A stretch of 20,406 bases of DNA from Candidatus Wildermuthbacteria bacterium. Its GTDB lineage: Bacteria > Patescibacteriota > Minisyncoccia > Minisyncoccales > UBA10102. The DNA lies in assembly GCA_016177245.1 (NCBI GenBank), contig JACOVR010000030.1, positions 1 to 20,406 on the forward strand. Reading direction: 5' to 3'. The position numbers and the translations under genes are program-made. Numbering within the stretch: the first letter of the stretch is position 1; each line of letters opens with the position of its first letter. This document shows, piece after piece, positions 7,829-14,333 of the stretch. The notes beneath the pieces were generated by a model. That model was given only the letters and a program-made list of their open reading frames with translations, made no database searches and had not been told where the DNA came from.

Positions 7829-8589
7829 TTCCTTTCATTGTTTTTGTTTTTGGTTTAGCCGTAGGCAGTTTTCTCAATTCGGTTATCTGGCGCCTGGAAA
7901 AAGGCGAGAGTTTTTTTTATGGGCGTTCCTACTGTCCCCATTGCCGCCATACATTGTCGTGGCGAGACCTTATCCCGGTTTTGAGTTTTGTGTTGTTGCG
8001 AGGCAGATGCCGCTACTGCTCAAAACCAATTTCTTTGCAGTATCCGTTGGTTGAACTGGCAACCGGGATTCTGTTTGTTTTGGTATTTAGATATTTAAAT
8101 TTTGATATTGCCAATGTAATATATTTACTAACGATCGTTAGTATTCTTATTACAATTTTTGTATATGATCTCAAGCACTTCATTATCCCCGACCAACTCG
8201 TGTACCCCGCCATCGCAGTATCTGGTATTTGGTATTTGGTATCTAGTATACAAGATACAAGATACGAGATACTCGATACTGCGTACTCGGCGCTTGGCGC
8301 AGTATTTTTTCTCGCGGTCTACCTTGTTTCGCGGGGCAGGTGGTTGGGGTTTGGCGACGTAAAACTCGCCCTGCTCATGGGTTTGTTCCTTGGCTGGCCC
8401 AATGTGCTTGTTGCCTTGTTTGCTGCGGTGGTGCTCGGAGCGGTTGCGGGTCTGGCGCTCATAGCTCTCAAAGAAAAAACCATGAAATCAGAAATTCCTT
8501 TTGGTCCCTTCTTGGTGGCAGGAACCTTTGTTGCCTTGTTTTTCGGAAAGGCGCTTGTGAATTGGTATTTGACTTTGGTTTTGGTATAA
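7825..8589 (+). CDS. pilD: Prepilin peptidase PilD (A24 family)
   Basis: PilD is the bifunctional inner-membrane aspartyl protease that cuts prepilin leaders after Gly and N-methylates the new N-terminus. The 254-residue product has GSFLNSVIWRL near the start and the cytoplasmic loop with two CxxC pairs (C37/C40 and C62/C65). The catalytic aspartates are D115 in VYDLKHFIIPD and D178 in GFGDVKL. The GTG start at 7825 overlaps the pilin stop (GTGA); it is chosen because the conserved first helix begins right there. The loop between the two Asp motifs is extended by about 20 residues translated from a 7-bp repeat array, and the neighbouring DNA is AT-rich. Both active-site motifs are intact, so the enzyme should work. 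Confidence 0.95.
   Translation: MIPFIVFVFGLAVGSFLNSVIWRLEKGESFFYGRSYCPHCRHTLSWRDLIPVLSFVLLRGRCRYCSKPISLQYPLVELATGILFVLVFRYLNFDIANVIYLLTIVSILITIFVYDLKHFIIPDQLVYPAIAVSGIWYLVSSIQDTRYEILDTAYSALGAVFFLAVYLVSRGRWLGFGDVKLALLMGLFLGWPNVLVALFAAVVLGAVAGLALIALKEKTMKSEIPFGPFLVAGTFVALFFGKALVNWYLTLVLV
8126..8143. repeat. 18-bp perfect palindrome inside pilD
   Basis: TACTAACGATCGTTAGTA reads the same on both strands. It lies in an AT-rich part of pilD encoding the membrane segment LLTIVSI. Its ACT-n-ACGATCGT-n-AGT layout is shared with the two inverted repeats near 14.3 and 14.8 kb. Confidence 0.8.
8217..8286. repeat. Array of ten degenerate 7-bp repeats inside pilD
   Basis: Reading in 7-bp steps from 8217, four units of the form xGTATxT (for example GGTATTT twice, GGTATCT) are followed by an AGTATAC hinge region and units of the form xxGATAC (AAGATAC twice, GAGATAC, TCGATAC), ending in TGCGTAC. 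The left units are the reverse complement of the right ones, so the array can fold into a long hairpin. It encodes a polar loop (SSIQDTRYEILDT) between the two catalytic motifs. Confidence 0.8.
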
Positions 8590-8590
8590 T
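8562..8590 (+). promoter_or_regulatory. Promoter of the first tail-fibre-like gene
   Basis: An extended -10 TGGTATAAT (8582-8590) is preceded at 17 bp by TTGGTA (8562-8567). The ATG at 8599 is eight bases after the -10, so the transcript should be leaderless. The -10 overlaps the last codons of pilD. Confidence 0.65.
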
Positions 8591-8598
8591 AAAAAAAC

Positions 8599-9141
8599 AT
8601 GAAGAGATTTTCTTTGTCTACCATTCTTGGCCTTGCTCTGGGGATACTGCTTGTTTCTTCAGCTGTGCTTGGATTTTCTCCGCCAACCAGCACTCCTCCC
8701 GGAGGAAACGTAAGCCCGCCTGTCACCACAGACACTGCCCAGACAATCACGGGACTGAAAACCTTTAATCCTTCAGGCCTGTTTCCCTTTTCGGTGGATG
8801 CCTCGAAAACCGGGATTGTGGCAAGCCTCAATTCAGACAAGCTCGACAGCTACAACGCCTCTGACTTATTGGCGCAGGCAAGCGGCAAAACAGTGTATTA
8901 TCAAAGATGTGCTTGGTCAAACGAAGTTTCTCAGCAAGCATGCGGGGGTGGATTTTCTTCGGGGACAACTTCGTGTATTCCATCAGCTTGCGCAGCAGGC
9001 CATACCGATCTTGGAAATGGCTGTGTTGCGACAGGAGGGTTTGGATATGGGTATGTCGGTGGCAGTTGGTGTGGTACTGCAGGCCCCGAGTATCGTTTCT
9101 ACAAAAGCGGGTACTGCGAACGCGTGTGCTTGATTCCGTAG
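8599..9141 (+). CDS. Secreted tail-fibre-like protein with Cys-rich C-terminus
   Basis: This 180-residue protein has a signal peptide (about residues 1-25, ending VLG), a Pro/Gly-rich segment (FSPPTSTPPGGNVSPPV), an AQTITGLKTF motif and LNSDKLDSYNASDLL. The last two recall the repeat TITGxKTF and the LNADxLDGxxASDFL motif of phage tail fibres and other trimeric beta-fibres. The C-terminal half (from about residue 95) carries eight cysteines and many glycines and was not recognised. Residues 26-93 are nearly identical to those of the protein at 10385, while the C-terminal halves differ completely. An extracellular adhesin or pilus-associated tip protein is a reasonable inference; no direct evidence links it to the pilus beyond location. 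Confidence 0.75.
   Translation: MKRFSLSTILGLALGILLVSSAVLGFSPPTSTPPGGNVSPPVTTDTAQTITGLKTFNPSGLFPFSVDASKTGIVASLNSDKLDSYNASDLLAQASGKTVYYQRCAWSNEVSQQACGGGFSSGTTSCIPSACAAGHTDLGNGCVATGGFGYGYVGGSWCGTAGPEYRFYKSGYCERVCLIP
8674..8859 (+). repeat. Direct repeat, copy 1 (tail-fibre-like N-terminal half)
   Basis: This is the first copy of a 186-bp coding repeat; the other is at 10460-10645. The ends are identical blocks of 38 bp (8674-8711) and 34 bp (8826-8859), with scattered substitutions between and no length change. Recombination between the copies would delete the signal peptidase and PIN module. Confidence 0.85.
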
Positions 9142-9145
9142 AAGT

Positions 9146-9718
9146 ATGCAATTCTCAAGAGATTTTTTCAAGCGAAGGCAACAAGTTTTTGTTTCTATTG
9201 TTGCGATTGTTGTATTGTTTGCTGTCGCTGTTTTTTTGTATTTCCAGCAGCAAGGGGGGGGCTTGGTATCGTATGATTCTTCGTGCGTCACCAAAGAAGA
9301 GCGCGTCATACGGGGCGAGTCCATGAACCTTACCCTGAAAGACGGAGAAAAAGTGCAGGGCTTGAAAGGATACTTTGACTGCAACCCCGTAGCGAAAAAT
9401 CAAGTTGTGGTGCTGGAATTTCTCACAAGACCAGAGGAATCTTTTGTGAAGCGCGTGGTCGCGCTTGGCAAAGACACGCTTGAATTCAAAGACGGCAAAG
9501 GATTTGTGAATAGAGAAGTTCTCAAGAATCCTGCCGGCCAAGAATACCAATTTTCCGCAGGTTCCATCGGCCTTTTGAAAATCCCGCTCGTTGAAAACAA
9601 AATTCAAGACGGCTACTATATGGTAATGAGCGACGAGGTCGGCCCCAGCGCCTTTGATTCCAGGCAGTACGGCTTCGTGGAGATAGAGCATCTCAAGGGA
9701 TTAGTTGTGCCAAAGTAA
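9146..9718 (+). CDS. Signal peptidase I-like serine protease (S26 family)
   Basis: Signal peptidase I releases secreted proteins at the outer face of the membrane. The 190-residue product has one N-terminal membrane helix (about 14-33), the nucleophile motif GESMNLTLKDGE with Ser59, and the general-base motif VKRVVAL with Lys102. The C-terminal box is MVMSDEVGPSAFDSRQYG. The usual box reads GDNxxxSxDSRxxG; here GDN is replaced by SDE, but the DSR-YG part is intact. It begins four bases after the tail-fibre-like gene and likely shares its transcript, so it may serve the secreted proteins around it. Whether it is the only signal peptidase of the cell cannot be told from the window. Confidence 0.85.
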   Translation: MQFSRDFFKRRQQVFVSIVAIVVLFAVAVFLYFQQQGGGLVSYDSSCVTKEERVIRGESMNLTLKDGEKVQGLKGYFDCNPVAKNQVVVLEFLTRPEESFVKRVVALGKDTLEFKDGKGFVNREVLKNPAGQEYQFSAGSIGLLKIPLVENKIQDGYYMVMSDEVGPSAFDSRQYGFVEIEHLKGLVVPK

Positions 9719-9723
9719 AACAT

Positions 9724-9755
9724 TTGACGCGGTCACTCTTTAGGGCTATCATAAT
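9724..9755 (+). promoter_or_regulatory. Possible promoter of the toxin-antitoxin pair
   Basis: TTGACG (9724-9729) is followed after 17 bp by TATCAT (9747-9752); the overlapping CATAAT (9750-9755) has a 20-bp spacer. The ATG at 9760 follows within a few bases, again consistent with a leaderless message. Confidence 0.45.
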
Positions 9756-9759
9756 TTTT

Positions 9760-9966
9760 ATGACCCCTTCAACCGCAATCCTTTCAAAGTTAGGTGCGCT
9801 AGAAAGAAACCTCCAAGAACTGAAGGTAGATTTGTTCTTTGGGAAATCGTTCAAGCAAAAGCAAAAGGGAATATATCGAGAGAGCGATATCCTGCGAGAA
9901 GTGCGCACGGTACGAAAACAGCTTTGGAATGAAAAATACGCGAAGATTGTTGCGGGTATTCATTGA
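9760..9966 (+). CDS. Small charged protein, likely antitoxin
   Basis: This 68-residue protein is predicted to be helical and highly charged (many Lys, Arg, Glu). No sequence family was recognised. It directly precedes and overlaps (38 bp, different frame) a PIN-domain gene, the usual arrangement of an antitoxin with its toxin. An in-frame TTG at 9724 would extend it, but that codon lies in the probable -35 element, so the ATG at 9760 is preferred. It could act as both toxin inhibitor and autorepressor; that is inference from position only. Confidence 0.6.
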   Translation: MTPSTAILSKLGALERNLQELKVDLFFGKSFKQKQKGIYRESDILREVRTVRKQLWNEKYAKIVAGIH

Positions 9967-10369
9967 TACCTCTGTGCTTCTCTCGGGGTTAAACTCTCCC
10001 CAGGGCGCGTCGGGCGTTATTCTTTCTTTGTTTAAATTAAGAAAGATTTCCCTTTTTGTTTCTGTAGAGGTTCTTCAAGAGGCAGAAAGAGTCATGCGTG
10101 TCAAATTTCCACATCTTGCAACACCCTTTCTTGATTTTCTTTCAGGAAGACCAGCATTTTCTCCAAAACTTTCTTTTAAGGATATTCAGCGAGTGTACAA
10201 GTTAATGCCCTCGGAAGACGCTCCAATTTTTGCTGGAGCAGTAAAGACAAGAGCAGATTTTCTTGTGACGCTCGATAAAGAATTTGAGAAACTCGCTCAA
10301 AGAAAATCAAAAATCAAGGCAATGAGCCCCGGTGCCTTTCTTGGCCTCTACAGACAGTATGGAGTTTGA
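9929..10369 (+). CDS. PIN-domain protein, putative VapC-like toxin ribonuclease
   Basis: PIN-domain toxins cleave RNA with a cluster of acidic residues that bind Mg/Mn. The 146-residue product begins with a basic leader and then VFIDTSVLLSGL, with D13 as the first acid. E51 (in LQEAERVM), D97 (in SEDAPIFAGAVKTRADFLVTLD) and D116 complete the set, so all key acids are present. The ATG at 9929 is chosen because the PIN fold starts nine residues later; an upstream in-frame ATG at 9839 would add 30 residues out of frame with, and inside, the partner gene. It resembles the PIN_3 / COG1569-like branch, judged by eye. Confidence 0.8.
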   Translation: MKNTRRLLRVFIDTSVLLSGLNSPQGASGVILSLFKLRKISLFVSVEVLQEAERVMRVKFPHLATPFLDFLSGRPAFSPKLSFKDIQRVYKLMPSEDAPIFAGAVKTRADFLVTLDKEFEKLAQRKSKIKAMSPGAFLGLYRQYGV

Positions 10370-10375
10370 TATACT
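10367..10375 (+). promoter_or_regulatory. Extended -10 promoter of the second tail-fibre-like gene
   Basis: TGATATACT matches TGn-TATAAT with one change and overlaps the end of the PIN gene. The ATG at 10385 lies nine bases downstream. The position matches the promoter of the paralogue at 8599, so promoter and gene appear to have been duplicated together. Confidence 0.5.
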
Positions 10376-10384
10376 ATATAAAGC

Positions 10385-11062
10385 ATGAAAAATTTAAAAC
10401 AGCACATTATTCTTGGCATTGCATTGGGGATATTGCTTGTTGCTCCTGCGGTGCTTGGGTTTTCTCCGCCAACCAGCACTCCTCCCGGAGGAAACGTGAG
10501 CCCGCCCGTCACCACAGATACTGCCCAGACAATCACGGGACTCAAAACCTTTAATCCCGCAGGACTCTTGCCATTTACCGTGGATGTTTCCAAAACTGGG
10601 ATCGTCGCAAACCTCAATTCAGACAAGCTCGACAGCTACAACGCCGCAGACATTTTGGCGTTAACAGTTCCCGCAGGAGCTGTGATGAGTTTTAATCTTG
10701 CAACCTGCCCTTCGGGCTGGACTGCATTCACTGCCGGGCAAGGCCGGTACATCGTTGGGCTTCCTTCCGGAGGCACGCTTGCCGGAACCTCTGGAAATGC
10801 ATTGGGTAATTTGGAAAACAGACCGTCAGGAGCGCATCAACATAGAATTCAAGCAGTATTCCAGTGGGACGGGTATGCGGGGGGCCCAACAAGCAATATT
10901 TCGGAAGACGGAAGACTTCTTTCTGCAGGAGAGCCCTATACTGGTGTGAATAACACGCGAACAAACACTGGGTACTACAATTCAGGTTTAGGAGTGTATC
11001 CTGATCTTGTGAGCGGAAGCAACGCCCCTTATATCCAGCTTCTGTTATGCCAAAAAAGTTAA
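10385..11062 (+). CDS. Secreted tail-fibre-like protein with phage tail-collar-like C-terminus
   Basis: This 225-residue paralogue of the protein at 8599 shares the signal peptide type, the FSPPTSTPPGGNVSPPV segment, the AQTITGLKTF motif and the LNSDKLDSYNAADIL motif. Its C-terminal half is unrelated to that of the paralogue. It reads PAGAVMSFNLATCPSGWTAF, then GRYIVGLP, GAHQH, a variable region and NAPYIQLLLCQKS. This is the layout of phage tail-collar (P2 gpH/T4 gp12-type) domains: an opening P-G-W motif, an internal HxH metal-binding pair and a terminal YxxLLxCxK strand. A trimeric receptor-binding tip is the likely role. It overlaps the next gene by 16 bp. Confidence 0.75.
   Translation: MKNLKQHIILGIALGILLVAPAVLGFSPPTSTPPGGNVSPPVTTDTAQTITGLKTFNPAGLLPFTVDVSKTGIVANLNSDKLDSYNAADILALTVPAGAVMSFNLATCPSGWTAFTAGQGRYIVGLPSGGTLAGTSGNALGNLENRPSGAHQHRIQAVFQWDGYAGGPTSNISEDGRLLSAGEPYTGVNNTRTNTGYYNSGLGVYPDLVSGSNAPYIQLLLCQKS
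10460..10645 (+). repeat. Direct repeat, copy 2 (tail-fibre-like N-terminal half)
   Basis: Second copy of the 186-bp coding repeat at 8674-8859, same orientation, 1786 bp apart (start to start). Identical end blocks are at 10460-10497 and 10612-10645. Confidence 0.85.
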
Positions 11063-12336
11063 TTATCATTCTCGTTCTTTTTCTGCTGGTTGGCACGGCA
11101 TTCATTGCGGTCAAAGACACGAGAGCAGTTCTCGTGAACCACAATGTTTCAGGGTTTGCGTGGTCGGAAAATGTTGGCTGGATCAGTTTTAACTGGAAGG
11201 ACTGCGATACTGATTTGAATGGATTTATAGATGCTGGAGATTGCGGGGGAGACAATGCAAGCACTCCTGTGATTGACTACGGGGTTGATATTGATGAAAA
11301 CACAAAAATTCTTTCTGGATATGCCTGGTCGCCCAATGCCGGCTGGTTGAGTTTTAATCTTGCGGAAACCGGAACCGTGCCGGGCCAATACGATTATTCG
11401 AGCCAGGGAGCAGTTGCCCAGTTTCAGCAAGGAAACAATCAGTTGCGCGGGTGGGCAAGATTTCTTTCAGGCATTGGAGCTTCTGGCTGGGATGGTTGGC
11501 TCAAACTCTATAAACACGCTTCAGACGGCGGCCCAAGCTATGGGGTAACCCATGATCCTGTTCTGGGAGAATTCCATGGCTGGGCATGGGGAAGCAGCGT
11601 TGTTGGCTGGGTGAGTTTTAACTGCGCAGAAGGGGGACCCTTAGGAGAGAATGTGTGCGGCCAGTCAAACTACACGGTGCGATACGTTGCGAATCAGCCG
11701 CCCGATGCAAAGTTTTCTTGCAATCCGGGAAATTGCACGGGTCTTTCCACTGGCGGCCTGCTGTTCAACAACAACTCCACAGACCCCAACGGCTCTGGCG
11801 ATATTGTGAAGTCAGAATGGGACATTGTGAATTTCGGCACAAACCCGGACGTAACGTGCACGTCAGATCCTTTGTGCAATTACACTGCTCAACCCATGGC
11901 CGCGGGTTCGTACACCATGACCCTCACCGTGACCGATTCGCAAGGAGCAACAGACAGCGAGTCCAAATCCTTCACCATTGAACAGGCAGTGGAAGCAGGG
12001 TTTATGTGTTCGTTAGACAACGCAACCTGGCTTGCATGTGAAACGCTTTCTGGGCAGGCGAGCCAAAATGAACTCACGTACTTTAAAGACGACCCGGCGC
12101 TTGCAGAACACTCTATTCCTTCTGAAGACGCAGACGAAATCACCTCGCGCACATGGAAACTCAATGGCGTCAATTTCTCCACCGGGAACAACGCGAATCC
12201 TTCCACAACCCTTTCTGCGCTTTCCAATGCGATAAGTTTAACCGTGCGCGATGATAAAAACAAAGAGCATACCAAAACGCACACGATCAATGCCCAGCTC
12301 CCATTTCCTTTTTGGCAGGAAATCTCGCCATTCTAG
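11047..12336 (+). CDS. Secreted GFAW-repeat / PKD-domain surface protein
   Basis: The 429-residue product has a signal peptide (about 1-27) and four copies of a W-rich repeat. These are GFAWSENVGWISFN (36-49), GYAWSPNAGWLSFN (91-104), a degenerate RGWARF...GWDGWLKL (134-154) and HGWAWGSSVVGWVSFN (177-192). Between the first two lies an EF-hand or dockerin-like calcium loop, D54 to D65 (DTDLNGFIDAGD). A PKD-type domain follows (about 218-310; FNNNSTDPNGSGDIV, ending SYTMTLTVTDSQGATDS), then a second, diverged PKD-like domain. This repeat type is familiar from CPR surface proteins, but its function is not established. The gene overlaps its upstream neighbour by 16 bp and the minor pilin gene downstream by 47 bp, so it belongs to the pilus cluster. 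Confidence 0.8.
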   Translation: MPKKLIIILVLFLLVGTAFIAVKDTRAVLVNHNVSGFAWSENVGWISFNWKDCDTDLNGFIDAGDCGGDNASTPVIDYGVDIDENTKILSGYAWSPNAGWLSFNLAETGTVPGQYDYSSQGAVAQFQQGNNQLRGWARFLSGIGASGWDGWLKLYKHASDGGPSYGVTHDPVLGEFHGWAWGSSVVGWVSFNCAEGGPLGENVCGQSNYTVRYVANQPPDAKFSCNPGNCTGLSTGGLLFNNNSTDPNGSGDIVKSEWDIVNFGTNPDVTCTSDPLCNYTAQPMAAGSYTMTLTVTDSQGATDSESKSFTIEQAVEAGFMCSLDNATWLACETLSGQASQNELTYFKDDPALAEHSIPSEDADEITSRTWKLNGVNFSTGNNANPSTTLSALSNAISLTVRDDKNKEHTKTHTINAQLPFPFWQEISPF

Positions 12337-12856
12337 CGTTGCGGGTTTCACGCTCGTGGAACTGCTTGTTGTTGTTGCCCTCATCGTGGTCATGACCGCC
12401 CTTGCATTTTTGAACTGGCGGTCGGGTGAGGGGGTGTTGGCAATCGAGAGAGCGGCAGCAAAAATTTCCCAAGATGTGAGGCGTGCCACCGAACTTGCCT
12501 TGAGGGCGCAGCAATTTTCCTGCGCTTCAGGCACGATTGCCGGCTACGGCCTGTTTTTTTCCAACGCGGCTCAAACCTCGTACCTTCTTTTCGCTGATTG
12601 CAACAATAATCAGCGGTACGATGCCGCATTGGACAGCATCGTGGAAACCATATCCATAGAAAAACAGGCGCAGATTTCTTCTGTCACGTCGGGCTCTTTC
12701 GGCTTGGTTGCGGTGCCGCCAGATCCCGCAATTTTCCTGAAAGACAGCGCAGGTTCGTCAATCACAAGCGCACAGGTTACACTTTCTGTCGTGAGCGGCC
12801 CGTCGAACACCAAGGTCATCACGATTAATTCCAAAGGAGTCGTCACCATTCAATAG
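12290..12856 (+). CDS. Minor prepilin, FimT/GspH-like
   Basis: This 188-residue prepilin has a long basic leader and then G|FTLVELLVVVALIVVMTALA with Glu5 present. The order hydrophobic helix, AAAKISQDVRRATELALRAQQ, then a beta-rich domain ending in a VITINSKGVVTI strand is typical of GspH/FimT pseudopilins. The ATG at 12290 gives a 22-residue leader; the ATG at 12251 would make it 35. It overlaps the surface protein gene by 47 bp and is followed after two bases by the next minor pilin. It likely forms part of the tip complex that primes pilus assembly. Confidence 0.88.
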   Translation: MPSSHFLFGRKSRHSSVAGFTLVELLVVVALIVVMTALAFLNWRSGEGVLAIERAAAKISQDVRRATELALRAQQFSCASGTIAGYGLFFSNAAQTSYLLFADCNNNQRYDAALDSIVETISIEKQAQISSVTSGSFGLVAVPPDPAIFLKDSAGSSITSAQVTLSVVSGPSNTKVITINSKGVVTIQ

Positions 12857-12858
12857 CC

Positions 12859-13353
12859 ATGTCTCGCGCATTCACGCTCATTGAGGTTTTGGTGGCAATG
12901 TTTGTGGTGTTGGTTGGGGCAGGCGGCCTTTTTTCTTTGATTTACCAAACAACTTCTTTTTCCGCAAACCCGTCGTCTCAACTGGCTGCTTCATACCTTG
13001 CGCAGGAAGGGATTGAAATTGTTCGCAATATCAGAGACACCAATTTTCTCAAAATGCACAAGGGCCTTCCTGCCGCCTGGGACGATGGACTCGCCGGCTG
13101 CGCATCAGGATGCGAAGCCGACTTTAACGACAGCGCCCTTGCTTCGTATGCGGGCCTTCTTTTGAAAATCGGAGGCGGATTATATACCTATGATTCTGGA
13201 ACCGACACCATATTTACAAGAAAAATCACTGTTGCTTCCGGAGGAACCGACGCGTTGAACGTTGATGCTGAAGTTTCGTGGGCCGAAAAAGGCAGGACGC
13301 ACTCGGTGAAAGCAGCAACAAAATTATACAACTGGATCGCGCCAACGCCTTAA
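12859..13353 (+). CDS. Minor prepilin, PilV/GspI-like
   Basis: This 164-residue prepilin begins MSRA|FTLIEVLVAMFVVLVGAGGL. The leader is only four residues and ends in Ala instead of the usual Gly; PilD accepts Ala less efficiently in known systems. The helix with FTLIEVLVA and the following SYLAQEGIEIVRNIRDTNF is characteristic of GspI/PilV-type minor pilins in CPR and Gram-positive clusters. Its TAA stop shares an A with the ATG of the next gene. Assignment to the I/V class rests on this motif and on position in an H-I-J-K order. Confidence 0.87.
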   Translation: MSRAFTLIEVLVAMFVVLVGAGGLFSLIYQTTSFSANPSSQLAASYLAQEGIEIVRNIRDTNFLKMHKGLPAAWDDGLAGCASGCEADFNDSALASYAGLLLKIGGGLYTYDSGTDTIFTRKITVASGGTDALNVDAEVSWAEKGRTHSVKAATKLYNWIAPTP

Positions 13354-13913
13354 TGAAAATCACAAATTACAATCGAGGGTTCACGGTTGTGGAACTGCTG
13401 GTTGCGATTCTGATGTTTTCCTTGGTGTTTGGGGGCGCCATGAATCTGTTGTTTTCTGCGCTTCGGGTTCAGAGAAACGCGCTTGCGCAAGAACACGTGC
13501 TTAGCCAAGGATCGTATCTTGCAGAATACATGGGCAGGGCTTTGCGCCAGGCAAGAAAAGAGCTTGCAGCTTCCCCCAACAACTGCCTTACCACCGCGGG
13601 AAGGGGATTTAATTATGAAATCAACGCATCGGCAGATCGCATTCGCTTTCTCAATAAAGACAATAGGTGTCAGGAATTTTATCTTGCAGGGTCCGCGATT
13701 CAGGAGCGCATATCAACAAACAACGTGGCATCCAATTTTGGCTCGCCCGTTGCGCTCACGTCAGAGGATGTTGCCGTCGGGTCGCTGAAATTTGCTCTTG
13801 CAGGCGAAACCCAGGCAGATAGCATTCAGCCAAGGGCTACCATGTTTTTGCAAATCAATGATGTCCAGCTTCAAACATCAGTTTCCCAGCGCATCTTCGA
13901 TGTCGAGCAGTAA
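13353..13913 (+). CDS. Minor prepilin, PilW/GspJ-like
   Basis: This 186-residue prepilin has the leader MKITNYNRG and the cleavage site G|FTVVELLVAILMFSLVFG, with Glu5. The mature part has QGSYLAEYMGRALRQARKEL, the helix continuation usual for GspJ/PilW, and a beta-rich head. The start ATG overlaps the previous stop (TAATG); an upstream in-frame start at 13278 would place 25 extra residues before the leader and is rejected. It overlaps the last gene of the cluster by 14 bp. Confidence 0.87.
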   Translation: MKITNYNRGFTVVELLVAILMFSLVFGGAMNLLFSALRVQRNALAQEHVLSQGSYLAEYMGRALRQARKELAASPNNCLTTAGRGFNYEINASADRIRFLNKDNRCQEFYLAGSAIQERISTNNVASNFGSPVALTSEDVAVGSLKFALAGETQADSIQPRATMFLQINDVQLQTSVSQRIFDVEQ

Positions 13914-14295
13914 AAAACAGAGGGGAGCTGCCCTGTATCTTGCAGTGCTCGTGATGTCGATGATTTTAGGCGTTTCTTTCGGTATCCATGCGTTGCTCCT
14001 TGGCCAGATCAAAACCCTGACAGGGCTGGGCCATTCCGTGTTTGCGTTTGGCGCGTCTGACGCAGGCATTGAAAAGATTTTTTACGACGACCAAAAAGGA
14101 ATCGACATTCTTGCCCAATGCCCCGAAGGCAGCCCCGCTCCCGATCCTTCCCAGTGCACCCAAACCCTGTCGAACGGCGCAGCTTTCACCATTACGGTTT
14201 CTGCTCCGGGAGCGGGATGTACCGCTTCTTCCTATTGCGCCAAATCTGCAGGCGCTTTCCAAAACGCCCTCCGCGCCATCCGTTTAGCAAGGTAG
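13900..14295 (+). CDS. Minor pilin-like protein, PilX/GspK-type
   Basis: This 131-residue protein starts MSSSKKQRGAALYLAVLVMSMILG. The pattern of a basic leader, RGAALYLAVLVMS hydrophobic helix and no Glu5 is typical of GspK/PilX, the tip subunit that caps the minor pilin complex. The mature part is short (about 120 residues) and contains four cysteines. In-frame upstream ATGs from 13792 lie inside the previous gene and would bury the leader, so the ATG at 13900 is preferred. Full GspK proteins are much larger; the length is more like PilX of small pilus clusters. Confidence 0.78.
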   Translation: MSSSKKQRGAALYLAVLVMSMILGVSFGIHALLLGQIKTLTGLGHSVFAFGASDAGIEKIFYDDQKGIDILAQCPEGSPAPDPSQCTQTLSNGAAFTITVSAPGAGCTASSYCAKSAGAFQNALRAIRLAR

Positions 14296-14296
14296 G

Positions 14297-14332
14297 TCCG
14301 TCTTAAACTCCACGATCGTGAGTTTTTAGCGG
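14297..14332. repeat. Imperfect inverted repeat R1, before the PaaX-like gene
   Basis: This 36-bp element begins TCCGTCTTAAACT, has a perfect 10-bp central palindrome CACGATCGTG (14311-14320) flanked by AAACT and AGTTT, and ends in GCGG. It stops one base before the ATG at 14334. A close copy (R2) follows the same gene. It is a candidate operator, possibly for the gene it precedes. No T-run follows it, so it is not an intrinsic terminator. Confidence 0.75.
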
Positions 14333-14333
14333 C

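Noticed and set aside
8217..8286. CRISPR-like array in pilD
   Set aside because: Units are 7 bp, directly adjacent and without spacers; it is a short tandem repeat.
8599..11062. Diversity-generating retroelement with variable C-termini
   Set aside because: No reverse transcriptase, template repeat or adenine-biased variable region is visible, and the C-terminal halves are unrelated, not point-mutated.
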